In this document: positions 1 through 10,019 of the stretch, one piece after another | How the letters are laid out: each line of letters opens with the position of its first letter | How positions within the stretch are numbered: the stretch's first letter is position 1 | Assembly: GCA_001465935.1 (NCBI GenBank) | Contig: LNKV01000029.1 | Coordinates: 329,215-393,214 of the forward strand | Length of the DNA stretch: 64,000 nt | From: Clarireedia homoeocarpa | Taxonomy: Eukaryota > Ascomycota > Leotiomycetes > Helotiales > Rutstroemiaceae | Reading direction: 5' to 3' | Notes under the pieces: generated by a model | The model's database searches: none | What the model saw: the letters and a program-made list of their open reading frames with translations, nothing else | What the model was told of the DNA's origin: nothing | Program-made: the position numbers and the translations under genes

Positions 1-354
1 TTAGAACTGATTGGTAACAGTACAATCTTGGATACACTCAAAATGGTTCGCCGAGGGGGTAGGGTATGCCTAGCTGGATTCCTTGGAGGATTGGCTCCGA
101 TTTCAGAATTTAACCCGTTGTTACAAATGGCTAGTGGAGTCCATTTCAGTTTTTTCGGAAGTTTTACATTTGGAACTCCTGGGTTTCCATTATCAGATGT
201 TCCATTGACAGATATTATAAGGATGGTTGTAGAGAAAAAATTCAAGGTTGAGGCAGTGAGGGTTTTTAAGTTTGGACAAGAGGAAATTAGGAGCGCCCAC
301 AGAGTCATGGACGCAAATTTGGCAAATGGGAAGATGGTGATGACTGTTGAATAG
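1..354 (+). CDS. Zinc-type alcohol dehydrogenase / quinone oxidoreductase (MDR), 3' end
   Basis: Open from the first base to a TAG at 352-354, so only the C-terminal 117 residues are in the window. The protein resembles the end of a medium-chain dehydrogenase/reductase. A segment reading DTLKMVRRGGRVCLAGFLGG matches the end of the Rossmann NAD(P)-binding fold, and the tail (FKFGQEEIRSAHRVMDAN, then GKMVM) matches the usual C-terminal segment of quinone oxidoreductase-like members. Such enzymes reduce alkenals or quinones, or oxidise alcohols, with NAD(P)H. The substrate cannot be told without the N-terminal catalytic domain. The gene converges on the minus-strand GFA/CENP-V gene that ends at 643. 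Confidence 0.8.
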   Translation, partial: LELIGNSTILDTLKMVRRGGRVCLAGFLGGLAPISEFNPLLQMASGVHFSFFGSFTFGTPGFPLSDVPLTDIIRMVVEKKFKVEAVRVFKFGQEEIRSAHRVMDANLANGKMVMTVE

Positions 355-642
355 ATGCTATTTGCACTAATATCATCCATTTTCAATTGAACAATGCAGC
401 CTACAGGTTTCGAGGGCTCCTTAATCAAGGTCCAAGCGCACGTTTTTGACTCTTTGACGTTTACTCCTGCGAAATTCCCTATACAGCTACGTCGGTTTTT
501 CATGATCACATCCTACATTCACAGGCTTCCAATGTCCGCTATACGTATCAAAAAGATAAATTAGAATTAACATGATATCCATCCAGCGCGAGACGAGTAT
601 CTTGGTATTTGTCCACACGATTTATGTTGGGTCCCTGGGTAT

Positions 643-1238
643 TCATTCTTTGAGTTCCTGCTTGTGGAATATTCCTACATACACGATGTTAGTATTTTAT
701 TTCAAATATGTAACTTGCTTCATCACCTTACCCTGAATCTCAGGCATCCACTCCTCCTTATACTTGCAGAAGAACTCCCCTTTAGGGCCAAGACCTTCAG
801 GTTTATCAATCGTTCCGTACATCACATATCTGAAATGATCCTTGGCTTGTTCCTAAAATCTCAATGTTGGTCTGCATGGACACATCATAGGCACATCCCA
901 GAAGCAAGAGTCTATACTCACCCCGTATTCCAGAAGGCCACCTCCGCATATGCCACAGAATTCCCTATGGAGTAAACTTCCAGAGCCATTGTCTGCTTCA
1001 TGTATCTTAGGTTCTCCTTCAGTGATTTTGAACGAAGAAGCAGGAATCTTGGTCGTTAGACCATAGTTTGTTCCGAAGAATTTCTATGCAGTTCTGATGA
1101 GCAAGTGGAACTTCAGCAAGCAATGAGAAAACTTACTTTGCAGTTGTGACAGTGACATAGTGATGTCCTGGCTTCAGATGGGGACACATCAAAGCTGTAT
1201 TTAACAGCACGACAGTAACATGATCCTGTGTAATGCAT
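643..1238 (-). CDS. GFA/CENP-V domain protein (glutathione-dependent formaldehyde-activating enzyme-like)
   Basis: Four exons on the minus strand: 1137-1238, 922-1083, 732-852 and 643-674, giving 138 residues. All junctions are in frame with consensus sites, and a TACTAAC branch site lies in the last intron. The protein carries the cysteine pattern of the GFA/CENP-V zinc fold: C7-Y-C9, C28-H-C30-H-N-C33 and C77-G-I-C80. These are followed by a KFFGTNYG segment and the typical tail EEWMPEIQGIFHKQ. The family includes glutathione-dependent formaldehyde-activating enzymes, but most fungal members have no proven substrate. It is a small soluble protein, probably cytosolic. The start is the ATG at 1238, which lies seven residues before the first cysteine pair, as usual. 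The gene is too fragmented by introns to appear as one ORF. Confidence 0.85.
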
Positions 1239-1560
1239 ATTGAAAATGATATAGTAATTGTTCCAACAAGGAATGCTCGTCGGGATATGCTCTTAATATG
1301 TTGCATTGATAAACTGAATCATCATGATATATCAGCATGTCTTGTAATGATGTCAATGTTTCTTCTCAACCTGCACCTCCCAGTAATTGGTTGATATCTG
1401 CATGGGTTGGTGAAGGAGGGGCTTGTGGAAAATGACGTTTGCAACTTAAGGATTCCGGTGTAGTCATCTGGGTTGACATGTAAGCGAAACATTTCTCCTC
1501 AAAATCACATTTGAAAATTAAGCAAGCCGAAGAGAAGCACATAATAGGTACACAACAATT

Positions 1561-1898
1561 ATGTCGGCTCGAGTCGAGGACAAGCATGGAAATGCCATCG
1601 ATGAAGGTGATAGAGTCTTCACCAAAATCAGAGGTGGCAAGCGAGAGGGAGAGGTAAGTTGAAATGTCGATTCTCGAACACGATTGAACTCATTCTAAGC
1701 GATCCAGGTTGAGAACATAGTCACCACAAAGGAAGAGGCTGCAGAGGAGGATGTCAAGAATCCGCCAAAAGGTTTGGATCCTAGAGTTTGTCTGTTCGCC
1801 CCAAACACTGATGAATGCCAGTTATTTTCCAGGATCAACACGGTCATAAAGTTGCTCACAATCCCGAAACGCTCGAGAATTTGGATGCGCGAGAATGA
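1561..1898 (+). CDS. Hypervirulence-associated TUDOR-domain protein (DUF2945)
   Basis: Three exons (1561-1653, 1708-1785, 1833-1898) encode about 78 residues. The N-terminal VEDKHGNAIDEGDRVFTKIR is the classical opening of the HVA1 TUDOR / DUF2945 family. The C-terminus DQHGHKVAHNPETLENLD is its usual end. The first intron has a perfect GTAAGT donor. The second donor is a weak GTTTGT chosen because it is the only phase-0 site, so residues around KGLDPR are less certain. Family members are very small soluble proteins of unknown biochemical function, named for an association with fungal virulence. Confidence 0.75.
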
Positions 1899-3223
1899 TC
1901 CAACTTACCAAGCAACTCATCCGTCGTTTTCTATCCACAACAATCTCATGTTTATAGACGGGTAATGATCCCACACGTCTACCTCAAGAGGGGGCGCTTT
2001 GCTCATCCACGGGTATACACGTACCCAATAGGTTTTGCCTCTATCATTTGGTGATGAGAACTTCGACAAATTCCCGTTCCTTGAGAATTCAAACAATACG
2101 CTTGTGATGGTAGGAGAGCTAGCTCTAATCTAATGACCGAGCCCATGGTCAAAATAAGGACCTGGAAAATGTTCCATGAGCAGATAGAAACGTTTTCCCA
2201 TAGGCTCTTCTCTGTTTTGGAGTTTTTGAGAGCTATTCCACTCCGACCATATCATGTAACATACTGTCCTTGATCTTGAAGGAGCTCGGTACAATGTAAA
2301 AGCCTGAAGCGTGCCGTTAATAAACATTAAATATCATCAATCCGCTTCTATGCCTCAACTCTATGCTTTTAGACAACTAATCTGCACTTTACTACAATCA
2401 CAAGTTCAGCCAAAAAGACTCGAGAATTTCAAAAATACTTTTCGCAGAATAAACTGAAGTCGCCTGTACATGAAGATCATTCCGTGGACAGCAAGTAACA
2501 TGGTGTAGTGAAGAAACTTTCCACATATCAACCTTAAATTTCCTGGATGCACGCCGTGATAGTAATCTTTAAGCTTTTTTATAAGCACAAATAGTGTAGA
2601 TCTGAAGATGAATCAAGAGTGAAGCTGCGGTACTCTTGAAAATCGGATGAACTACAATAGTAGCACGTGGTCTATGCGATATCTTGAAGGTTGATTTAGA
2701 TTTGTAATACAGAAGCTAATAGCGGTGAAAGACAAGCGGAGCGGAGTCACTAAGAGCCTGGCATACTGATTTGCGTATTTCTATTTCCGACTGTGATAGT
2801 CGTTCAAGGATGCACATGCATATAGGAAGATATCCTGGAGGAAATGATAAAGTCTATCACTTGAAATAATCCGCAAAATTCAATACGCAAAATTTGTTGC
2901 GAGATACGCCGCAAGGTTGCAAAGCTTTAAGGAAATGCTCTATTTTTCAAACTTTCATAAAGATCTAGAGGCAAATCACAGTTAGGTATATCGAGTTTTA
3001 ACGAATTATTATACGAGAATGGTCCTAGCAAGGAGAGCTACTAATTTGAGTAGTAGAACTGTGGATATTATTTGAGTTTAAATTATATTCCTCTTCTTGG
3101 CGTTCCAATAGTGTACTGCTAAGATACAGCTGTTTGTATATACCACGCTCTGTCCGTTTTATGACCCTCAAACATACTACTATACGTTCGGGAATACGCT
3201 GAAACTGCGCTAGTTTACACAGT
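1899..3223. other. Intergenic, no gene recognised
   Basis: About 1.3 kb without a convincing ORF. Short open frames at 2130-2327 and 2406-2588 (minus) lack recognisable domains and have no splice partners that I could find. The segment 2860-3200 is AT-rich. Confidence 0.5.
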
Positions 3224-3481
3224 TTACACTACTGACAACACTGGCAAAATGATATCGCAGTTCAAGCTACTTTTAAAGGTGAGGTTGAACGAGAACTCTT
3301 CAGAATAAGAGTCAGCTAATTCGGCGATGATCGAAGCGTTTTGCACGTTGAGAACAGCTGCTACTGGCGATCTTCCACTTAGATTTGTGGTACTGGTGTA
3401 GAGCGATTCAAGATTTGTGCCGTAAAACTTGTTGATAGCCTCGCAAAGCTGATCCAGAACTGGTATTTTGAGTTCCACTAC

Positions 3482-3543
3482 TGTGAGAATTCCAAAAGTG
3501 ACGCCACTTCTAGAGAAGTGACAATTACGGCTTATATTTCACA
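3482..3543. mobile_element. Small MITE, copy 1 (62 bp)
   Basis: Member of a family with TGTRARA terminal inverted repeats and a core palindrome CACTTC-TAGA-GAAGTG. It is flanked by ACTAC (3477-3481) and ACTAT (3544-3548), a 5-bp target duplication with one mismatch. It lies inside the decayed gene on the minus strand and supplies an in-frame stop that ends the upstream part at 3525. Confidence 0.8.
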
Positions 3544-4533
3544 ACTATGGTTAATCCATTCTCTCCTTCTATTTGCCTTGGGACGAGTTTCAGAAGGCCA
3601 AAATCGAGAGGATTCCCGGGTTCAGTCTTATCATCACCCTCTGGCCATGGTTCGCGGTCAACTGTGATCTCACATTGATCCTGGCTACTCTCATTAGCGA
3701 GTGAAATAGGCAAACCTAGCATCAAGAGTGATGAGATAGAGGGAATGGAGGCGCGCACGGTTGCCCCATTTCCTTGGTTGCTGGAAAAGGGGTCAAGATC
3801 GGCTGATTGGTTCAGAAGAACACTTTCGTTTCCACTGAGTCCATGATCAAGAATTTTGAGTTTCCCATGCTCATACCAACCATTTTTGAGCTCCCTAGAC
3901 CATTGAATTGTGTTTTTCACGGAATCAAGTATGGCCCGGGGCTCAACCACTCCGGCAAAAGGGACAGTACCTTCAAAGACTGCAACAGTCAGAGGCTCGT
4001 ATCGCAGCTGAGGCAAGTTAATTGTAGAATCACTGTGATAGCTGAGCTCATAAACCCGTCGAGCGGCAGCTAAACGTCGCGCCCAAGGTCGAGATCTCTT
4101 AGACCTTGGGAGTGAGATGGGGATCGATTCACAAGTGCTCTCACGGGTGAATAGTCATTCTACAGTGTCACCCCCCAGCTCACGAGCAATTTTGTCAGTC
4201 TCTGGTACTTGCTTAAAAACATTGGCTCTCTCGCTGGTAGAAAGGGAAGACAACGACGCTGCTGTCGACGATACAGATATATCAGGCTGCACAACACAAA
4301 TCAAAAATCCATTTGCACAATAAGAACTGGTCCTTCGAGTAGGGAGATGCAGCACATTTTTGCCTTACTCTGCTGAACTTGTAGGCCTTCTACAGTTATT
4401 CGAGAATAAGAGGCCGTGTAAGGTTCCAGGTGATACAGAATGTGCCCAGGTAGCAATATCTCGATCTCCACACCAGGCAAAAGTAGTCTTGCAGCTTCAT
4501 AGTTGATAGCTCTCAGACCGGTCGTAGTGCAGA

Positions 4534-4849
4534 TAGGCTGCGGCGTCGGGCCCTATGGGCTGGGTTTTCAACTTCTTGTCCCGCCCACTGGGTCCCCACG
4601 AGCTTCTCAGCCTATCTACTGAGTACCCAATAGGTTGCCAAGGACTGTTATATAACTAATATATAATATTAACCCTTGTAAAACCCTTGTTTTTCCCTAT
4701 TTATTTACTCTATACTGACCTCTTAGATCGTAGGCCAAGTTTTTATTTTCTCAGTCCACCTAATAGGGCCCTATAAGGATCAGGAACCCGCTTATTGGGG
4801 CCCTAATCCGGTAGGCGGGGTCCCGCCCGCTGGCTTCCGCCGCAGCCTA
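4534..4849. mobile_element. hAT-like MITE, 316 bp, with 8-bp target duplication
   Basis: Perfect 12-bp terminal inverted repeats TAGGCTGCGGCG open both ends. The flanks are AGTGCAGA (4526-4533) and AGTGTAGA (4850-4857), an 8-bp target duplication with one mismatch, as made by hAT transposases. GC-rich subterminal blocks with repeated GGGCCCTA motifs surround an AT-rich centre. There is no room for a transposase, so the element is non-autonomous. It interrupts the unrecognised minus-strand gene. Confidence 0.8.
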
Positions 4850-5191
4850 AGTGTAGAATACTTGAGCGGCAGAGAAAAAGGGCTTACATCCATCTGCATT
4901 GGGATGTGAGTATCAGGAGAGGAGCAGATGATAGAGAACTTCTTGGAAAGGAGAGAACGCACTAATGCCGTGGAGGATCGAGCTCTGATGGGATAGTGGC
5001 GTTACTTGCGTGATACTGAAAATGGCGTTCGGACTTTCAGACCCCACATCTGACAATAGTTTCGTCCCGTCCACCAATTCACCAACTTGGGTCTAATTGA
5101 CAGAGCCAGTGAGGATTGTCTCTTCAGAGAGTGTGCAGAAATCTACTCTCGTAACACCGCGAATAGGCAACAAGATTGACTGACGATGCAT

Positions 5192-6244
5192 TATTAGCTA
5201 AGAATTTCTTAACAACATTAGAAAGTTGAATCCTGTTTAACAGGAGGAAATTTTTTACACTAGATTATTATCTATACAATTAAACGATATGCCGAGTGGG
5301 CCGATACCATATATGGGCTGATCGATGTTACGATGCAGCCTGTTATTTAAGTACGACTTGTAAATGGGCTGACATACTATCGAGTACTGGCGCCATTTCT
5401 AGTCAAGTGACAATTCTAATATAAACGCAGTTGAATCTTATATACCTCCTTCAAAGTAACTCCTACCTCTGGAGGTCTCATAACTACTTCTCTCTGAATA
5501 GATCAGGAATTACTCTCCGATTATGGACCTAGTTCGAGAATTTTCACATTTTAGGCTTTGGGTTAAGGTTATTATTGGAAGGTATAGCGTCTTGGCGATC
5601 TGGGGCGAACTAAAACAGCTGCCACTTTTAGTGCGTGACAATTTGTAGTCTAAACAAAGTAGGCAAACTAAAGTGCTGCCACTTCTAATAGTGGGGCCGT
5701 GGGCTGACATGGACGAGGGCGGCAGAGGATAAAAGCGCCTTCGGTTGTATCCGACCCAGTAGTTGTAGCCTCTGAACAGACAACCACCCGGTAGCAATTC
5801 GGATAGCAGCTCTGGTGCTGTAAGCAAAGATTATTATTGTTACGAGGAAAGGAAAATGGCCTAGTGTTCCTACGAGTATCACCGCACATTGAATATCGTT
5901 CTATATCTCCTCATCGTAGCCATATTTACAATTATCAACAGTGTCATACCGTTTTTTTGCCACTAAACATGACTTGGTGAGTATATTAGAGATCAGGTCA
6001 TTTACCACCTTCAAGCTCGTTTCATTCTGCGAGTAAGAACATTCCATATAATTGTCACTCCTTAGTATAATTCAAAGCTAAAAATTTATCAACTTTACAT
6101 CTTTTGATTTCCATTAATCGATTGAAGAAATTAGATTTACTTTACCGAACATTGGTTACCAATCGTCCACACTGCATTACCAGTCAATCTCAAACCTAGC
6201 ACATTTCATACTTGAAGCGAATACAATCGTACTAAAAGGCCAAA
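5192..6244. repeat. Intergenic with degenerate copies of the small MITE
   Basis: No gene is supported. Segments at 5384-5427 and 5609-5700 resemble the core of the small MITE (a CCATTTCTAG..AAGTGACAATT-like block and two CTGCCACTT blocks) but without intact ends. The minus-strand ORFs at 5510-5889 run through these repeats and are not convincing. 6000-6244 is the likely promoter of the collar-domain gene. Confidence 0.4.
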
Positions 6245-7852
6245 ATGCCAACACTTCCAGCCGGAATCCCTGTTGACAGTATTGTAGCCTATGCTGCCAA
6301 TCCGAATCTGTTACCGTCAGAATGGCACGTCTGCGATGGTACAACCAAAACAGTCGTTGACTTTCCAGAGCTTTTCAAAACTATTGGATATACCAACGGT
6401 GGCAGCGACCAAATATTTCGTATCCCTGATTTGCAGGGTCGGTTTCTGAGAGGCAAGTTACCCAGTATATTAAGCTGCCTAGACTTCATAACTGATGAAG
6501 ATATCTAGGAAGCCAAGACAATACTAATTTGTCTGCTGGTCTCGTAAGCCCATGGATAACCGGCCAGGAAACTAAGATTCAGGTGGAGTTTACTCAGGTC
6601 CCAAATCATAGAGTTCCAGTCAATAGAGGAACTCGCACTTATATGGTAGAATGGCATGACGAAGGCAGGTGGTTTCCTGTTAGCGGCGGAGAACATGAGA
6701 CGAGACCGATAAACACCAGTCTTTACTACATCTTTACTACATCATCAAGATACGGCCTTCTTCTGCTCACGTCAAAGGAGATGATATACCGGTTGGTACT
6801 GTCATTCCCTATGGTGGAGCAGAGAATGTCTACCCCGAATTTCCAGACTATATTCGATGTGACGGATCTCCAACAGACAAAGACCAGATTCTCGACTTAG
6901 CAAAAGCTGTTAGGAACACATTTGACCCCAGTCCAACTCCACTGTCCTTTATAGTTCCAGATCTTAGGGGTAAATTTATCCGTGGTGTTGATCTGAAAGG
7001 CGCGAGTGACCCTGTTGCGGGCAGTCGTGAGACGGCGCTGGATGGTTCAGTTTCTGAGCTTGGCACATGGCAGCATTACGCAACATCTTTTGTTGGTATG
7101 GAGCCTGGGATCTTGTTCCGCACTGCTCTAAGTGGTATCACAAATCGAACTCCACCGCAGGCAATAATAACCTCGCAAATGATGATAACGTGAATACTCA
7201 GACATGGCATTCCGACGCGACCGAGACCAGGCCTATCAATGCCGCAGTCAACTTCTATATTAGTTCTGTCGATCCTGTCAGGGGGCTCGGCCTCAAATAT
7301 TTCCAATTGGCGGTATTATCGCTATTTCAGGAACGCCGAGTCCACCTCTACCTTCGCCCACTTGGCTCCCTTGCATAAGGGACTAGGTACAGTATTGCCG
7401 AGTTTTCAGATTTATATAAAGTTGTTAAGCACGCCTAGAGCCATGGGGATATGAATACTTTCACTATACCCGATCTCCAAAGATACTTTCTGCGTGGCGC
7501 GGACGTGGGTGGTGTACCTAACGGTGATCCTGACTGGGACAAGCGGATCAGTTATGAGGATATGTCGCCTGTCATAGGAGCTGGCAGCACCCAGAAAGTG
7601 GCAGTGGCACTGCCAAGAATCTTGGTTTCCAATGATGTGAATGCCCAAACACTCAGTGTTAGTGTAGAATATCCTACTGCCAGCCATCAGAATGCGAAAA
7701 CGACAAGGATATCGGGGTCTACTGTTAATTGCTGCGACCAGAGTGAACCTCAAACAGTTAATCTAAGCTGTGGGAAGGATAATTTCAAGTGGAAGAGTGA
7801 GACAGCGCCAACGAATGTGGCAGTTCGTTTCTATATTCGCGCTAAGTGGTAG
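6245..7852 (+). pseudogene. Triple phage-tail-collar domain gene, decayed
   Basis: Starting at ATG 6245, the sequence encodes three successive copies of a phage tail collar / microcystin-dependent-protein type domain. Each keeps the hallmark block before a PDL..xF.RG motif: RIPDLQGRFLRG near 6420-6452, VPDLRGKFIRG near 6955-6985, and IPDLQRYFLRG near 7463-7495. CDG motifs precede the first two, and ETRPIN segments near 6700 and 7225 match the usual C-terminal part of the domain. A GC-AG intron (6453-6508) joins the first two pieces in frame. Later the frame is lost: an 11-bp tandem duplication at 6721-6742, shifts near 7155 and 7280, and an in-frame TAG just before 7451. The last 130 residues (7451-7852) are open. 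The domain is known from phage tail fibres and bacterial proteins, so transfer from bacteria or phage is an inference. No signal peptide is seen. Confidence 0.7.
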
Positions 7853-8597
7853 GCAATGCGATTTTGCTACTAATACTGGAGATGTAAATAGCACGTATTT
7901 CCCACATTCTCATCTCCTTTATTCACGCATATAATTTGCCACCTAAATAGTACAATCCAAGAGCTATAAGAGCTTATTTGGGATACCTATAAAAGGTTTT
8001 CCTTCTATGTAGTTTAGCTAGAATCAATCAAGTTCATTTTCTTGACAGTTATATACCCTCAATTCCGATAATAACAATTCGACCTCCGCATTTTGTGTAC
8101 AATTATTTATTTTGGGTAAAAATATCATAATGTGAAAATTCCAAAAGTGACGCCACTTCTAGAGAAGTGACAATTACGGCTTATATTTGGTTTCACAACA
8201 TGTCCCTACTATGCAATCCCAACGCTATGCGCCCCTACCAGCACAATTGTCAGAATCGGCCGTTCAATATTTCAGTTAATTACCCTCATATTCCCCGTGG
8301 AGACATCAAATTTCTAACATGTCACCCACCTTAGGTCCTTAAGCACGTCAGAGTATCATCACCCGGAGTAAGTATCGTGCCTTGCTTGTGTGTGTAACGC
8401 TAATATTATGCATGTCAAAGAGTCATGGACAGGATCAGAGACTGCCTCTCCTTCGATATGGCGAGATCCTTCCCACCTAAACGAATACAGGCTGATTTAG
8501 ACGCCAAGCAATCTCAACCTTTCGTCTTTGATTTACTCTCAGTTTCCTCTAGGGAAGCAAGTCTGGACGTAGTTTCTCTAACAATCGTCGCCTCGTT
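7853..8597. other. Intergenic, promoter side of PTH11-like gene
   Basis: Contains MITE copy 2 (8131-8197) and otherwise no supported gene. The ORF at 8425-8679 overlaps the receptor start in another frame and is a shadow. Confidence 0.5.
8131..8197. mobile_element. Small MITE, copy 2 (67 bp)
   Basis: Begins TGTGAAA and ends TTTCACA (7-bp perfect inverted ends), with the core palindrome CACTTC-TAGA-GAAGTG. It is nearly identical to copy 1. The 5-bp flanks CATAA and ACATG do not match, so the target duplication is lost or was never formed. Confidence 0.75.
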
Positions 8598-10019
8598 ATG
8601 TCCTCTTTGGATGTCACGCCAACTCCAGCGGAGATCGCATATCAAGTTTCCCATTGGAATGACGACTATGGCCCCGTAGCTGTCGCGACAGCTTCCGTTT
8701 TCTTTGTACTAGCTACAATATTTGTCATTTTGCGTCTTCTTGCACGTAGAGTACAACATGTTAAATGGCAGCTAGATGATTATTTCATCATATTAGCATT
8801 AGTAACTTAATATAATCACCTTTTTAAGTCTACTGCTAATTCAATTATAGGTCCTGACAGCTGGATGTTTTGCGATTGCTATACTGCGTACGTGGAGTCG
8901 TCGATTCATAGCCTCCCCACACTGACCTCCCAAAAAGTAGTTAAGCATAAGTTTGGGATGCACGCAGTGAGAGTTGGGCTCCCAAATCTGGTTATCGAAT
9001 TGAAGGTCAGTGAGCTTTTTAATCAAAAATAAACATTCAGGTATGACCATATCTCTCTCTTTGTAGTTATATTTTATACTCGAACTCGTTTACAACGCCA
9101 ATCACTTTGCTATCAAAGTATCCATTCTCCTCCTCTATCGCACAATCTTCACCCTACACGATTCGTGGTTCAGTAGAGAGTGGAAGTTTGTCTTCGGTTA
9201 TGTCATTCTCTGTGGCCTCGTAGGAATACTTACTGTAATTTTGCAGTGCATTCCGCCAAGCTATAGCTGGGAAGTTCTTAATGGAGGAAAGGGCAAATGC
9301 ACTAATTTGATAGGCACCGAAATCGGGAATGGTGCTACATTAACCTTCGCTGATTTCATGATATTGATTCTTCCTATGAAAAGTCTCTGGCAATTGCATC
9401 TCCCTCTGAGCCGGAAGCTTCAAGTGTGTGGGATCTTTGCTATAGGCTCAATGTAAGGCAACTTCAGTGCAGGCCTCGTTTTGTGAAACTCTTACTTACG
9501 ATAGAACAGATCATTTATTTCTAGTCTCGTCAGGATATCTAAACTAGCCCATGTCCATAACTCTTTTGATTTTAGCTGTAGGTGTCTCCCATATCTCTGT
9601 TATTCTGCATGACTAATGAATACAAAGATACCGGTGTATATCCTCTGATCTGGTCTCTCATCGAAGTAGACCTCGGCATAATCTGTGCGTGTGGTCCTAC
9701 TCTTCGATCACTCTTCATTCGTCGCACCGCACCTAGCACCCGTGCGCATGATACATTCACCTCTAGTAATAAAGAAACGACAAGAAACGACAAGCTGCGC
9801 TCGATAATATCCAAGTTCAGAGGGATAAGTAAATTTGGTTCGAAGGATACGAGTCAAGATAGTTCGTGGAGTATGAGTTGGGCAAGGCATCTTGAACTGC
9901 TTGGAGATTATGATCATGAGAGTTTGGTGAGAAGACCTACAGAACTGCGCGAAGGTACAGATACGATGGAGCTGAGAGTTATGGAAAGAGAGGGTAGATC
10001 AACAGAGATACAGTACTAG
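8598..10019 (+). CDS. PTH11/SAT4-like rhodopsin-domain integral membrane protein
   Basis: Six exons (8598-8801, 8851-8887, 8941-9005, 9067-9452, 9510-9577, 9628-10019) sum to 1152 bp and encode 383 residues without interruption, so this gene is intact inside an otherwise decayed island. The protein has the fungal rhodopsin/SAT4 layout. A first membrane span (VATASVFFVLATIFVILRLL) is followed by RRVQHVKWQLDDYFI, the typical first cytoplasmic loop ending in DDY. Next come further spans including LYFILELVYN, FGYVILCGLVGILTVIL and FADFMILILPMKSLWQL, and a final helix IWSLIEVDLGIICACGPTLR. A hydrophilic Ser/Arg-rich tail follows. Relatives include the Pth11 plasma-membrane sensor, but most family members are orphans. 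The start at 8598 puts ten hydrophilic residues before the conserved AYQVSHWNDDYGP segment. Confidence 0.85.

Larger units (their letters stand above)
3224..5191 (-). pseudogene. Unrecognised gene, decayed and interrupted by two MITEs
   Basis: I do not recognise the family. On the minus strand a frame can be followed from an ATG at 5191 to a stop at 3224. It is broken by a 316-bp hAT-like element (4534-4849) and a 62-bp MITE (3482-3543). Leaving out each element plus one target duplication keeps the frame open across both junctions, so both landed in what had been coding sequence. A 92-bp intron (4287-4378, weak GTTCAG donor) is likely. In-frame stops remain at TAG 5093-5095, TGA 4913-4915 and TGA 4155-4157. 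The deduced product (roughly 500 residues) has no signal peptide, membrane span or known catalytic motif; the best-preserved stretch is 3544-4073. It is divergently oriented to the collar-domain gene. Confidence 0.55.

Noticed and set aside
2406..2588. 60-residue minus ORF with partial likeness to the antisense of the PTH11-like gene near 8960-9040
   Set aside because: The likeness is limited to a few residues (LIKKL, VHP) and not supported at DNA level.
5510..5889. Three overlapping minus-strand ORFs up to 105 residues
   Set aside because: They run through degenerate MITE copies in several frames and have no domain.
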